Part shown: positions 15,796 through 25,131 of the stretch, one piece after another
Position numbering within the stretch: the stretch's first letter is position 1
How the letters are laid out: every line of letters starts with the position of its first letter
DNA from: Anatilimnocola aggregata
GTDB lineage: Bacteria > Planctomycetota > Planctomycetia > Pirellulales > Pirellulaceae
Reading direction: 5' to 3'
Length of the DNA: 64,000 nucleotides
NCBI RefSeq assembly: GCF_007747655.1
Contig: NZ_CP036274.1
Coordinates: 1,674,001 to 1,738,000 of the forward strand
The notes under the pieces: generated by a model
Databases searched by the model: none
Seen by the model: only the letters and a program-made list of their open reading frames with translations
What the model was told of the DNA's origin: nothing
Translations under genes and position numbers: made by a program

Positions 15796-17019
15796 ATGGA
15801 CGAACGAACCTTACGATTACGCGTCGGCGTCGTGGTCCTGGCTGCGATCCTGGTCACCGGCATCCTCGTGATGCTAATGGGTGACATGCCCTTTCCGGGT
15901 TCGCAGAAGAAGGTCATCTATGTGCTGTTTCCTGAAGCGCCCGGCGTTTCGGTTGGCACTCCCGTGCGCAAAAGTGGCATCACTATCGGCCGCGTCACGC
16001 GAGTCGAGCTGCTGAAGCCGCAGGGTGTGCGCGTGACGACCGACATCGACTCGCAATACACGTTGCTCGATAGCGAGTACTGCCGCGTTGGGACGACGTC
16101 GTTGCTCGGCGATGCCTTGCTGGAATTCGTCCCTGGCGTGGAGTCGAGGAATGCTCGGCCGCTGGAGAACGGTGCGGAGATTCAGAACGGCGTCGTTGCG
16201 GGCAACCCCATGAGCGTCTTCGTCAATCTGGAACCCGATATCAAAATGGTGTTGCAGTCGCTCCGCGATGCGGGGAGTGAAGTGCAACGCGCCGCCAGCA
16301 CGCTGAACTCGGCGGTGGCCAACAACGACGATCAAATCCCCCGCATCATGCAAAAATCGGAGCGGGCTCTCGATCAGTTCAACGCCACGATGGCCACCAT
16401 GAACGATCTGTTTGGCGATCCCGAACTGCGTAACGGCCTCAAGCAAACGATGCGCGACGTGCCGCAACTGTTCGCCGAAGCCCGCGATACGCTACAAAAA
16501 GCCAATGAAGGTTTCGCGGGCATGAAGTCGGTCACCGATCGGGCTTCGAAGAATCTCGAAAACCTTGAGAACTTCACTCGCCCGCTGGGCGAACGTGGCC
16601 CGCAGTTGGTAGCAAATCTCGATGGCAGTTTATCGAACGTGAATGCCTTGCTCGAACAGCTGGTCGAGTTCACCGACAACTTGAACAGCAAGCAAGGAAC
16701 CCTGGGTCGATTGATGAACGATGAAGAGCTGTATCAACGGCTGAATCGTTCGCTGGCGAATATCGAAGACATCACGTTCAAGGTGAAGCCGATTCTCGAC
16801 AACGTAACGATCTTCACCGACAAGATCGCTCGCGATCCTCGCCAACTCGGCGTCAAGGGTGCGCTCGATGGTCGACCACTCGGCGTAGGTGCCAAGCAGG
16901 CATCCTACGGTGGCGATTCGTTCATACAAGGGAACGGCTACGAGTACGGCGAAGAAGAATACTGCCCGCCGTCGCAGCTGAACTCGTCGCGCCCTGCGAT
17001 GCCAATTTTGAAGCGGTAA
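15796..17019 (+). CDS. MlaD-like MCE-domain lipid transport protein
   Basis: The 407-residue protein has an N-terminal membrane anchor (LRVGVVVLAAILVTGILVMLMG, about residues 7-28). One MCE domain follows: KVIYVLFPEAPGVSVGTPVRKSGITIGRV, then TDIDSQYTLLDSEYCRVGTTSLLGDALLEFVPG. A long helical region (about 140-340) contains repeated Asn/Leu/Glu segments such as ERALDQFNATMATMNDLF. MCE proteins form periplasmic hexameric rings that carry lipids, and the C-terminal helices may form a tube to the outer membrane. It completes the permease-ATPase-MCE set. The tail (YEYGEEEYCPPSQ) is probably disordered. Confidence 0.9.
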   Translation: MDERTLRLRVGVVVLAAILVTGILVMLMGDMPFPGSQKKVIYVLFPEAPGVSVGTPVRKSGITIGRVTRVELLKPQGVRVTTDIDSQYTLLDSEYCRVGTTSLLGDALLEFVPGVESRNARPLENGAEIQNGVVAGNPMSVFVNLEPDIKMVLQSLRDAGSEVQRAASTLNSAVANNDDQIPRIMQKSERALDQFNATMATMNDLFGDPELRNGLKQTMRDVPQLFAEARDTLQKANEGFAGMKSVTDRASKNLENLENFTRPLGERGPQLVANLDGSLSNVNALLEQLVEFTDNLNSKQGTLGRLMNDEELYQRLNRSLANIEDITFKVKPILDNVTIFTDKIARDPRQLGVKGALDGRPLGVGAKQASYGGDSFIQGNGYEYGEEEYCPPSQLNSSRPAMPILKR

Positions 17020-17063
17020 GTTGCCGATCGCAAATTACCGCTTGCGGACGAGCGCGACCTGAC

Positions 17064-18266
17064 TTAGTGCTTTGCCACTTCCGGCTTAGGTATGCCTAGG
17101 AACGTACCGTTGCCGGCTTCGCAGGCTGTGCCGTTCGTCTCGGCGCCGGGAATGTAGCTCCACGGGGCTGCCTTGTTGTCGTCGCCAAAGCAAATGCCCA
17201 GAGCACGCGCGGCTTGAACTGCCGAACAGGCAGGATTCACGGCGGAGAGCTTGATGGCGTCGAGCAGCGAGACGGTGCCCATGTCTGGCGGCCAATAAGT
17301 GACCATTTGCCCAAACTTGCGCTCGATAATCAGCCGCACGGCATGTGCGCCGTATTGAGTCGCGAGCACGCGATCGAACGTGGTGGGGGCACCACCTCGT
17401 TGCAAGTGACCCAGCACCACGGTGCGGGTTTCTTTGCCCAACCGCTTCTCAATTTCGGCACCAACAATATTGCCAATACCGCCGAGGCGAACTTGCTTCT
17501 GCTCGCCGCGACGTTCTTGCGTCACCAGCGCGCCGCTGGGGAGTTCTGCCCCTTCGGCAACAACGATCAGTGTGAACTTCTTGCCCCGCTGTTCGCGAGT
17601 GATGACAGCCTGGCAAACCGTTTCAAACGTCCACGGAATTTCGGGGATCAGAATCACATCGCCGCCGCCAGCAACACCAGCGTAGAGAGCGATCCAGCCG
17701 GCATGCCGTCCCATCACTTCCAGCACCATCACCCGCTCGTGACTGGCAGCGGTCGTGTGCAGGCGGTCGAGAGCATCGGTGGCACAGAATACGGCACTGA
17801 AGAAACCGAACGTGAAAGCTGTGCTCGACAAGTCGTTGTCGATTGTCTTGGGGACGCCGACTACCGGAATTCCCTGTTCGTGAAATTGCTGCGCCACTGC
17901 CAGCGAGCCATCGCCGCCAATGCAGATCAAGCCACTGATGTTCAGGTGCTCCATCGTGGTCTTCACGCCAGCAATCAACTCGGGGTCGAGCTCGAGCCGG
18001 TCGTTCACACCCACGGTCGCGGCGAAGCGGCCCTTGTTCGTGGAACCCAAAATCGTACCACCCTGGCCGAGAATGCCGGTGGTGTTCTTGTTCGTGAGGG
18101 GAATGTAGCTGACGGGGTCGACGAGTCCTTCATAACCCTTGAGAAACCCGACTACTTCGTAGCCGTGAGTCCCGGCGCTTTTTACTACGCCGCGGATGAC
18201 CGCATTCAAACCGGGGCAATCGCCGCCAGCCGTCAATACGCCGATTCGTTTCGGACCATCTGCCAT
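17064..18266 (-). CDS. pfkA: 6-phosphofructokinase (probably ATP-dependent, group III type)
   Basis: ATG 18266 follows AGGAGAG and gives 400 residues. Visible active-site motifs are GGDCPGLN (residues 14-21), GGDGS (117-121), PKTIDNDL (139-146) with the catalytic Asp, and MGRHAGW for fructose 6-phosphate binding. The enzyme phosphorylates fructose 6-phosphate to the 1,6-bisphosphate in glycolysis. The Gly in GGDGS points to ATP as phosphate donor (PPi enzymes have Asp), while the Lys in PKTIDND is the residue shared by PPi-dependent and group III enzymes, so donor choice should be treated with some care. It stands alone, convergent with the MCE gene. Confidence 0.93.
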   Translation of the reverse strand: MADGPKRIGVLTAGGDCPGLNAVIRGVVKSAGTHGYEVVGFLKGYEGLVDPVSYIPLTNKNTTGILGQGGTILGSTNKGRFAATVGVNDRLELDPELIAGVKTTMEHLNISGLICIGGDGSLAVAQQFHEQGIPVVGVPKTIDNDLSSTAFTFGFFSAVFCATDALDRLHTTAASHERVMVLEVMGRHAGWIALYAGVAGGGDVILIPEIPWTFETVCQAVITREQRGKKFTLIVVAEGAELPSGALVTQERRGEQKQVRLGGIGNIVGAEIEKRLGKETRTVVLGHLQRGGAPTTFDRVLATQYGAHAVRLIIERKFGQMVTYWPPDMGTVSLLDAIKLSAVNPACSAVQAARALGICFGDDNKAAPWSYIPGAETNGTACEAGNGTFLGIPKPEVAKH

Positions 18267-18554
18267 GCTACTCTCTCCTGTAGATCGCACCGCTGGTTAA
18301 ATTATAGCGATTATGCGTATTGTCAGCCCGCGTAGCGCAGGAGGAAAGCCATGCGCCGCAAAACTGTAGTTTATCGGCAGATACCAAGACCCACCTTAGC
18401 TTGCGAAGCCAGACAGAAACGCCGAACATGGAGAGGTTTATGTAGTCTGGCTACCCACCCGTTCGGACGCAAGTAGCTGCTGAATTTTTCGGGCGCCGCA
18501 GTTCGCGCCAATCCAATCATTCACAATCAATCACACCTCTTGAGGAACTCTCCC

Positions 18555-19637
18555 ATGAAACAACTGCTGCTTCTCGCTGCGGTTTTGATCCCGTCCTTTC
18601 CCCTCGCAGCTGCAGAATTGCCGGAAGCGGTCGTGTTTAAGGCCGGCGTAGGGGGCTATCACACCTATCGAATTCCAGCGCTGCTCGTTTCACCTAAAGG
18701 ATCACTGCTGGCATTTTGCGAAGGGCGAAAAACGGGTCGTGGCGATCATGGCGATATCGACCTGATGCTGAAGCGGAGCAGTGACGGCGGCAAAACTTGG
18801 AGCGAACAACAATTGGTTCTCGAAGAAGGTGACACGCAGAAAGTCACCATCGGCAATCCCTGCCCGGTGGTCGATCAAGAGACCGGCGTAATTTGGCTGC
18901 CTCTAACGCGCGACAACGACGACGTGCTGATGCTCTCTTCGGCCGATGATGGGGTAACCTGGTCGAAGCCGGTCGACATTACCAAGAGCGTGAAGCGGGA
19001 TGAATGGTCGTGGTATGCCACCGGCCCCGGAAATGGCATTCAACTGCAACACGGCAAGTTCCGCGGCCGGCTGGTGATTCCCTGCGATCATAAAGTGAAG
19101 AACGAAAAAGATAAGAACCTGGGCTTTCGTTCGCATGTGATCTATTCGGACGATCACGGCAAAACTTGGCAACTGGGCGGTGTGCTCGATCCCACAACCA
19201 ACGAGTGTGCTGTGGCGGAACTGGACGATGGGACGTTGCTCATCAACATGCGGACCTATCGTGGCAAGTCGCAACGAACCACCAGTCGCAGCACCGACGG
19301 GGGCCTCACCTGGTCGCCGATTGTGGACGAGCCCACTCTCGTCGAGCCCGTTTGCCAGGGTAGTCTCATTCGCATTCCTGCGACCAAGAGCGAACCAAGC
19401 TTGCTCGCGTTCAGCAATCCGGCCAATCCCAAGCAGCGACAAAACCTGACGATCCGCCTCAGCCGCGATGGCGGCAAGACCTGGCCGGCCAGCCGAGTGC
19501 TATGCGCGGGCTCTTCGATCTATTCATCGTTGGCGGCCTTGCCTGACGGCGATATCGGCGTGCTGTTTGAACGCGACAATTACAAAGAGCTTGTCTTCAC
19601 TCGCCTGTCGCCAGCCCAGATTGAGTCGTCCAAATAG
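18555..19637 (+). CDS. Secreted exo-sialidase (BNR/Asp-box, GH33-like)
   Basis: ATG 18555 follows GAGGAACTC and gives 360 residues, beginning with a signal peptide (MKQLLLLAAVLIPSFPLAAAE). The YHTYRIPALL segment holds the RIP motif whose Arg begins the sialidase arginine triad. Five Asp-box repeats are visible (SSDGGKTW, SADDGVTW, SDDHGKTW, STDGGLTW, SRDGGKTW), marking a six-bladed propeller. The enzyme should release terminal sialic acids or related sugars from glycans outside the cytoplasm. It is directly followed, two bases later, by ribD, which is probably a chance polycistron rather than a pathway link. Confidence 0.9.
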   Translation: MKQLLLLAAVLIPSFPLAAAELPEAVVFKAGVGGYHTYRIPALLVSPKGSLLAFCEGRKTGRGDHGDIDLMLKRSSDGGKTWSEQQLVLEEGDTQKVTIGNPCPVVDQETGVIWLPLTRDNDDVLMLSSADDGVTWSKPVDITKSVKRDEWSWYATGPGNGIQLQHGKFRGRLVIPCDHKVKNEKDKNLGFRSHVIYSDDHGKTWQLGGVLDPTTNECAVAELDDGTLLINMRTYRGKSQRTTSRSTDGGLTWSPIVDEPTLVEPVCQGSLIRIPATKSEPSLLAFSNPANPKQRQNLTIRLSRDGGKTWPASRVLCAGSSIYSSLAALPDGDIGVLFERDNYKELVFTRLSPAQIESSK

Positions 19638-19639
19638 TC

Positions 19640-20770
19640 ATGCCACCGGAACCAAGCCCCGAGCAAGATCGCCAGTTCATGCACCGCGCGCTGGAGTTGG
19701 CCGCGCGCGGACGAGGTTGGGTCGAGCCCAATCCGCTGGTGGGCTGCGTGATCGTGCGCGACGGCAAGATTGTCGGCGAAGGCTTTCATCAACGTTATGG
19801 TGGCCCTCATGCAGAAGTAGAAGCTTTGCGTGTTGCCGGTGAAGCCGCTCGTGGCAGCACACTCTACGTCACACTCGAGCCCTGTTGCCATTTTGGTAAG
19901 ACACCTCCTTGCACGCAGGCAGTAGTCAAGGCGGGCGTGGCGCGAGTCGTTGCTGCCATGCGCGACCCCTTTCCGCAAGTCAGCGGGCAAGGAGCCGCCG
20001 AACTGCAGCAGGCTGGCGTACAAATCGACTTGGGACTGCTCGCAGCCGAAGCGCACGAGTTGAATGCACCGTATTTGAAATTGCTCACCAGCGGACAGCC
20101 CTGGTTAATTGCCAAGTGGGCTATGACTCTCGACGGCAAGATTGCGACCCGCACCGGAGCGAGCAAATGGATCTCGGGGCCCGAATCGCGAGAACTGGTT
20201 CAGCAACTGCGCGGGCGAGTCGATGGAATTCTGATTGGGCGAAGAACCGCGGAACTCGACGATCCACTCCTTACGGCCCGAATTGCCTCCGGCGAAAAAC
20301 CGCCCCGTGTCGCTACGCGCATCGTCCTCGACTCGCAAGCTTCGCTCAACTTACAGAGCCAGTTGGTGCAAACCGCCCGCGAGGTGCCACTCCTGGTAGT
20401 CGCAGCGAACACAGCCAGTGCCGCGAACGTTGCCGCATTACAAAAGACCGGGGTGGAGGTATTGCAACTACCAGGCAAAACGCCTGATGAGCGACTCACC
20501 CAGTTGCTCGCAGAATTAGGCAGCCGGCGATTAACCAACGTCCTGTGCGAAGGGGGCGGTCAGTTGTTGGGCTCACTCTTCGACGCAAGCCTGGTCGACG
20601 AAGTTCACTGCTTCATTGCCCCCAAGATATTCGGAGGGGCTCAGGCCGCTGGCCCCATTGCAGGGGCAGGAGTTGAATTACCCTCGCTGGCAACCACGCT
20701 TAGCAAGCCTAACTGGCAACAAGTGGGGGACGATCTCTACGTGCGAGGCCGAGTAAAAACTCAGGCCTGA
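19640..20770 (+). CDS. ribD: Bifunctional riboflavin biosynthesis deaminase/reductase RibD
   Basis: The 376-residue protein has an N-terminal cytidine-deaminase-type zinc domain, with HAEVEAL and PCCHFGKTPPC as zinc ligands and the Glu of HAE as catalytic residue. A C-terminal reductase domain (from about residue 155) follows, with WLIAKWAMTLDGKIATRTGASKWIS and ILIGRRTAELDDPLLTAR, and an LCEGGGQLLGSL nucleotide-binding turn. It deaminates and then reduces the pyrimidine intermediate derived from GTP in riboflavin synthesis. Length and both domains are complete. Other rib genes are not present in the window, and no FMN riboswitch was seen upstream, where the sialidase gene ends two bases away. 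Confidence 0.94.
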   Translation: MPPEPSPEQDRQFMHRALELAARGRGWVEPNPLVGCVIVRDGKIVGEGFHQRYGGPHAEVEALRVAGEAARGSTLYVTLEPCCHFGKTPPCTQAVVKAGVARVVAAMRDPFPQVSGQGAAELQQAGVQIDLGLLAAEAHELNAPYLKLLTSGQPWLIAKWAMTLDGKIATRTGASKWISGPESRELVQQLRGRVDGILIGRRTAELDDPLLTARIASGEKPPRVATRIVLDSQASLNLQSQLVQTAREVPLLVVAANTASAANVAALQKTGVEVLQLPGKTPDERLTQLLAELGSRRLTNVLCEGGGQLLGSLFDASLVDEVHCFIAPKIFGGAQAAGPIAGAGVELPSLATTLSKPNWQQVGDDLYVRGRVKTQA

Positions 20771-20866
20771 TGCTCATTCGCGCCGTTATTGACCGGCGAT
20801 GTCGACGTCCGCAGAATGCGGATCGATGCTTCCAGCCCTCCGCGTTTAAGTGCTAAGATCGCGGAC

Positions 20867-22108
20867 ATGAATACGCCCTCTTCCGATTCGCTGACGCTTG
20901 CCGATATTCAAGCCGCGCGCGAGCGCATTCGCGACGGCATCGCACTCACTCCCTGCCCGCCGAGCGTTCCCCTGGCCGAAGTCGCGGGCTGCGAAGTCTT
21001 CTGCAAGCTTGAGTTCCTGCAGCGAACCGGTTCGTTCAAAGAACGCGGCGCGCGGAACGCCCTGATCTTGCTGAGTGATGACGCCAAGCAAAAAGGGGTG
21101 ATCGCCGCCAGCGCTGGCAATCACGCTCTGGCCCTGGCCTATCACGGCAGTTCACTCGGCATTCCGGTGACCGTGGTCATGCCCACCTATGCTCCGCTCA
21201 TCAAGCAGACTAACTGCCGCAAGTTGGGCGCGAAGGTGGAAGTGCAGGGAACTAGCTTTGCCGAAGCAAAACAAAGGGCTGGAGAAATCGCGGCCCAGCA
21301 GGGGCTGACGTATGTCGATGGCTACAACGACCCGGGCGTGATTGCCGGAGCCGGTACGCTGGGGCTAGAAGTATTGGAACAGGTGCCCGATCTAGCTGCG
21401 GTAATCGTTCCGCTGGGCGGAGGTGGACTCGTGGCCGGAGTCGCGCTCGCAATCAAATCGCTTCGTCCCCAGACCGACGTCATCGGCGTGCAAGCAGCCA
21501 ACGCTACCGCGTTTTCAGCTGCCATCGAGGCGGGTTCGCCGGTCGACGTGACCACACAACCTACGTTGGCCGATGGTTTGGCCGTCTCGCGCGCCGGCTC
21601 TCTGGCTTTGGAGATTGCAAGGCAGCGTATCGATAAGATTGTGACGGTGACCGAGGCCGACATCGCCCTGGCCGTCGTACGTTTGATGGAACTGGAGAAG
21701 AGTGTCGTCGAAGGAGCCGGTGCCGCCTCGCTGGCAGCACTGCTCAGCGGTAAGTTGCCGGAACTAGCGGGAAAAAAAGTGGTGTTGCTCCTCTGTGGCG
21801 GCAATATCGACCTGACCATTCTCAGCCGCTTGATTGATGCAGCGCTGGTGGCCGATGGTCGCCTCGCGCGTTTCACGGCTGAGATCAGCGATCGTCCTGG
21901 CGGGCTCGCAAACTTCGCGACGATCCTCACCCAGCTCGGCGTGAGTGTGAAAGACATCGTGCACGATCGAACCTTCTGTGCGCCGAATGTGGCAGCAGTG
22001 AATGTGCTCTGCACAGTGGAGACTCGCGACGCGGCGCAGATCGCGGAACTCTATCGATGTCTGACCTCGGCGGGCATTCGTCACTTCGCGCATGTCGGAC
22101 GCGAGTGA
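20867..22108 (+). CDS. ilvA: Threonine ammonia-lyase (biosynthetic/catabolic type with ACT domain)
   Basis: ATG 20867 gives 413 residues. The PLP lysine is K58 in RTGSFKERGARNAL, the substrate loop ASAGNHALALA follows, and GGGGLVAG binds the PLP phosphate. A C-terminal ACT-like domain of about 75 residues begins near FTAEISDRPGGLANFATILTQLG and may bind an allosteric effector. The enzyme converts threonine to 2-oxobutanoate, the entry to isoleucine synthesis, and some members also use serine. At about 410 residues it is the short form with a single ACT domain, seen in many bacteria, rather than the 514-residue E. coli IlvA. The ilvA name is by reaction. Confidence 0.9.
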   Translation: MNTPSSDSLTLADIQAARERIRDGIALTPCPPSVPLAEVAGCEVFCKLEFLQRTGSFKERGARNALILLSDDAKQKGVIAASAGNHALALAYHGSSLGIPVTVVMPTYAPLIKQTNCRKLGAKVEVQGTSFAEAKQRAGEIAAQQGLTYVDGYNDPGVIAGAGTLGLEVLEQVPDLAAVIVPLGGGGLVAGVALAIKSLRPQTDVIGVQAANATAFSAAIEAGSPVDVTTQPTLADGLAVSRAGSLALEIARQRIDKIVTVTEADIALAVVRLMELEKSVVEGAGAASLAALLSGKLPELAGKKVVLLLCGGNIDLTILSRLIDAALVADGRLARFTAEISDRPGGLANFATILTQLGVSVKDIVHDRTFCAPNVAAVNVLCTVETRDAAQIAELYRCLTSAGIRHFAHVGRE

Positions 22109-22387
22109 GCCCGCTGCGCGCTGATCGTGCGCTCAGCGCGCACTCTGCGCATCGTTCAACAGTCACTTCACCACGCGCTAGCGCTCAACGATCGCGCACC
22201 ACATGCGCGCAGAAAAGATTTGAAATCTTGCGCGCGAAGTCAGGTTAGCAATTGCAATTGCGTGGGGTCGTCGATTACTTTGAACAGTGCAGTGAGTTGA
22301 GCGCATCGTTTTCACTTGTCTGCATCACGAGCGAGAGTTGGACTTCTTGCTCAAACGATGTGCTCTGATCCTTGTCGAGTTGCATTT

Positions 22388-22993
22388 ATGTTTCAGGAGT
22401 TCGCTCGCTTTCTCACGTTGCCGTCACGAGCAACGTACCTCGCCGCGCGGCGTGCGTGGTTGCAGCTGAACGTCGAGCCATTGACTCCCGCCGATCTGCA
22501 AGGTGTCGCGGAGTTGCTAGCCGCGGGCGAAGCGACCGCCGTCATCGAGCGCGTGCATGGTTGGCAATCGCGAGCGGCCTTGTCGCCGCGGGCCCATTAC
22601 TTCGCTGCCGAAGCTCACGAGAGCCTGGGTGAGAGTGAACCAGCTGAAATGGAACGCTGGGTGTTCAGCGCTTGCCTGCAGGGAATCCTGGCGACTGGCG
22701 ATGGAACGCGCCGCAAGCCCTACATCGTCTCGCAGCTGTCGGATGAGTACGACGTGCTCAAATTACTCGGCCTGCGCAGCGAAAAACAGCAACTTGTGCA
22801 GCGCGGCCGCCGCTCGTGCGACGTACTCACATGCCACGATGGCAGCCATTTGTGGTTCAACGTTAGCGACCTCATTGCGGTGCCGGAAGAGGCAATTTCG
22901 CAGGCGCCACTGGTCGAAATCAAGCGAACGGAAAAGGGGGTTATTCGAACGACACGTCGAATTTCCGATCCGCTAAGAGCCGTTCCTCGCTGA
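22388..22993 (+). CDS. Conserved hypothetical protein, DUF4919-like C-terminal part
   Basis: ATG 22388 gives 201 residues (a TTG at 22316 would add 24). The C-terminal half carries ILATGDGTRRKPYIVSQLSDEYDVL, then a LGLRSEKQQLVQRG segment and DGSHLWFNVSD. This resembles DUF4919 proteins, where a GDG.....A..V....EYDVL..LG motif is followed by Q.L....G...DV and a LYFD strand. The N-terminal half is helical with a repeat-like LAAGEATAVIERV segment. No catalytic motif is evident and the protein appears soluble. Its last 53 bases overlap the convergent zinc-ribbon gene. Function unknown. Confidence 0.65.
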   Translation: MFQEFARFLTLPSRATYLAARRAWLQLNVEPLTPADLQGVAELLAAGEATAVIERVHGWQSRAALSPRAHYFAAEAHESLGESEPAEMERWVFSACLQGILATGDGTRRKPYIVSQLSDEYDVLKLLGLRSEKQQLVQRGRRSCDVLTCHDGSHLWFNVSDLIAVPEEAISQAPLVEIKRTEKGVIRTTRRISDPLRAVPR

Positions 22994-23852
22994 ACTGATA
23001 CTTCTGACCGCCGATGAGTTCGGTCGCATTCTCAAAGAAGCGGGCTATCTTGCGCAGGTCGAGCGAATCGACCTCTCCAGCTTTGCCCGCTTTGGCCCGC
23101 GAGATCACCAGCACAAAATATTTTCCCTGCCGCGGTACGCGCACTTCGTATTTGCCTGTACGATCGGCCTTCGCATAGGCACCTCCGATCGTTCGCAAGA
23201 TCGACAAACCGCGATGTGTCTCATCGGGCGGCGCGTCCTTCGGCCGCAGACCTTCCACAGGTGAGCGCTCGTCGAGCTTCTGCACATCGAACGGTAGTAC
23301 AACGACCACAGCTCCCTCGTCCCCCTTCTTCACCACACCTTGCGTCACTTCGACAAATCCGCTGATCGTGCACGGCTTGGCCACGATGGGAACGTCGGGC
23401 TGGCCGCGAAAGAAGGCGGAGCCCATCAGCGCGCCGAGTGTGAAACAAACGATGGCGACGCCAGCGACTAAGCCCGCCTGGGCATATAGCACATAGCGCG
23501 GAAAGCTGACGAGGTTGTAGTCGGTTCGCTCGGCGACCTGGCTCTCGTGGCCGGCCTTCTCTTCGTAACTGGTCGACGGGCCGGTATCGAAGACCAGTTC
23601 CGATGTTTCGAGTGGCGACTCGGACGGCTCGTTCTGTCCTCCCACCAGCGGCGGCGCGATGGGCTCATCGAGTGGTTCTGGTTTGCCAGCCATCACCAGC
23701 ATCGACTGCGCCGTAACACGTTCTTGCCTGGCAGCGACACCAGGGACGCGCACCGCTTCTTTGCAACGCGGGCAGTTCGCCTTCGTTCCTGCCTTTTGCG
23801 AGCCCACGCTCAGCTTTTGGTCGCAATGTTGACAGGCGAAACGAATGGGCAT
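22941..23852 (-). CDS. Zinc-ribbon, single-pass membrane protein of planctomycete type
   Basis: The 303-residue protein starts MPIRFACQHCDQKL with CxxC at residues 7-10, and CPRC at 27-30 completes a zinc ribbon, a common N-terminal module in planctomycete membrane proteins. A Pro/Glu/Ser-rich linker follows, then a membrane helix at about residues 121-147 (YVLYAQAGLVAGVAIVCFTLGALMG). The exterior part contains an ISGFVEVTQGVVKKGDEGAVVVVLP beta segment and a GKYEVRVPRQGKYFVLV segment, like a carboxypeptidase-regulatory or Ig-like beta sandwich. A role at the cell envelope is likely, but no enzymatic motif is seen. Confidence 0.7.
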   Translation of the reverse strand: MPIRFACQHCDQKLSVGSQKAGTKANCPRCKEAVRVPGVAARQERVTAQSMLVMAGKPEPLDEPIAPPLVGGQNEPSESPLETSELVFDTGPSTSYEEKAGHESQVAERTDYNLVSFPRYVLYAQAGLVAGVAIVCFTLGALMGSAFFRGQPDVPIVAKPCTISGFVEVTQGVVKKGDEGAVVVVLPFDVQKLDERSPVEGLRPKDAPPDETHRGLSILRTIGGAYAKADRTGKYEVRVPRQGKYFVLVISRAKAGKAGEVDSLDLRKIARFFENATELIGGQKYQFSEERLLADRKFDVSFE

Positions 23853-23962
23853 GAGGAAAACAATCGATGCGGCGGAACGAAGGTGGGAAGCGAGAGGAGC
23901 GAATCGCGTCCATCCAGATTAACTACCCAGTTGGCGATTGCCCAGCATTCCCGGGCTGCGGC

Positions 23963-25105
23963 TTACAAATAGGTCCGAAACCATTCCTCGATTCGCTCTT
24001 CGGCAATCGGTGGCACCGCATGCCCCTGACGGTGATTGAACTGGCCAAGGCGGGCCGTCGGGTCAGATAAGTGATAGGCCGGTAACGCAGCAGCTATATA
24101 GGGCCAGCCGCGGTCTCCATCGGCACTTTCGCCCCCCACCAGCAAAAACGGCCGCGGCGCAACGCAAGCCAGAAGTTCGTGATGGTCATGTGGAAAGCCC
24201 GGCTCGTCGATGGCCGTCCCCAAGTACCAGGGCGCGTTCCAATTCGAAAACTTCAAGCCGACGCCGCCTTCACTGCTGACGGTCACTTTGATCCGCTCAT
24301 CGAAGGCGGCTAGATAGAGAACTTCCTTGGCCCCCAGCGAATGGCCAACGGCACCAAGTCGCTCGGGATCGACGCCCGGCAGTTTGGCGAGGATGTCGAC
24401 GGCCACCAGCGAGTCGTAGAGCATCTTCGCCATGCCCAAACTCTTGGGGACGCGAGCCAGATACTTGCGAGTCTCTTCTTGCACGGCCATTTTGTCGTTC
24501 GCGGGCCAGGCAAAACAGCGCGGCGAGAAAACGATTCGCCCCTGCTGTGCGAACTTCAGTCCGAAGGCCTTTTGCACATCCTTGCCCAGACCAGCGGGCT
24601 GACGAATGGAATGCTCGACTGTCGAATGAAAACAAACGACACCGGAGGTAGTGCCTGTTAACTCAGTTGGTCGGCAGATATAAGCTTCGGTAACCAACCC
24701 CGGTTCCACTTCATACTCCACGCGCTGGCGCGTGACATTGCCGACAGTGTCCGCTTCCAGCACTTTCACTTGCGGCGGCTTGCTCGGATCTCGCTTCGCC
24801 GGCATCGCTCCCAAGAATTCTTGCCATTGGGCGAGCAATTCCTTCCGCCGCTCTTGCCAAGCAGCGACCGTGCGAATGGGCTGGCCCGCTTTGTCGACCA
24901 GCAAACTTGGGAACGACTTTGCATCAGCAGGGAGCTTTTCGGGCCGCTGCTGAGTCTCGGCCAGCCAAGAGACCTCCTTGTTGGCTGAACCCTCTGCCCA
25001 AGTGCTTGGGGCAAAGACAGACACACAACCGACCGCGCTCGCAGCAGTCAAAAACTGCCGACGATCAGGGTGCCTTGAAATCGAACGAGCAACCGAGCGA
25101 GCCAT
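23963..25105 (-). CDS. Tat-exported alpha/beta hydrolase (acetyl-xylan-esterase-like)
   Basis: The 380-residue protein has an N-terminal RHPDRRQFLTAASAVG segment, a Tat-type signal (RRxFL), so it is probably exported folded. The hydrolase core shows VCFHSTVEHS as oxyanion strand, GAVGHSLGAKEVLYLAAFD with the nucleophile Ser in GHSLG, and a late HDHHELLACVAPRPFLLVGG segment carrying the acidic region. A catalytic His candidate is in NHRQGHAVP. This fits esterases of the dienelactone hydrolase/AXE1 kind common in planctomycetes. It is the last gene of a minus-strand run after the propeller and HEAT genes. Substrate unknown. Confidence 0.78.
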   Translation of the reverse strand: MARSVARSISRHPDRRQFLTAASAVGCVSVFAPSTWAEGSANKEVSWLAETQQRPEKLPADAKSFPSLLVDKAGQPIRTVAAWQERRKELLAQWQEFLGAMPAKRDPSKPPQVKVLEADTVGNVTRQRVEYEVEPGLVTEAYICRPTELTGTTSGVVCFHSTVEHSIRQPAGLGKDVQKAFGLKFAQQGRIVFSPRCFAWPANDKMAVQEETRKYLARVPKSLGMAKMLYDSLVAVDILAKLPGVDPERLGAVGHSLGAKEVLYLAAFDERIKVTVSSEGGVGLKFSNWNAPWYLGTAIDEPGFPHDHHELLACVAPRPFLLVGGESADGDRGWPYIAAALPAYHLSDPTARLGQFNHRQGHAVPPIAEERIEEWFRTYL

Positions 25106-25131
25106 TGTTCACCTGCGCAAGTGGTAACGAT

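Noticed and set aside
17214-18335. 373-residue plus-strand frame opposite phosphofructokinase
   Set aside because: Antisense shadow of a complete Pfk gene.
18300-18554. Possible riboswitch or RNA between pfkA and the sialidase gene
   Set aside because: Only short complementary segments (GCCAGACAG and TAGTCTGGC) were seen, not enough for a class assignment.
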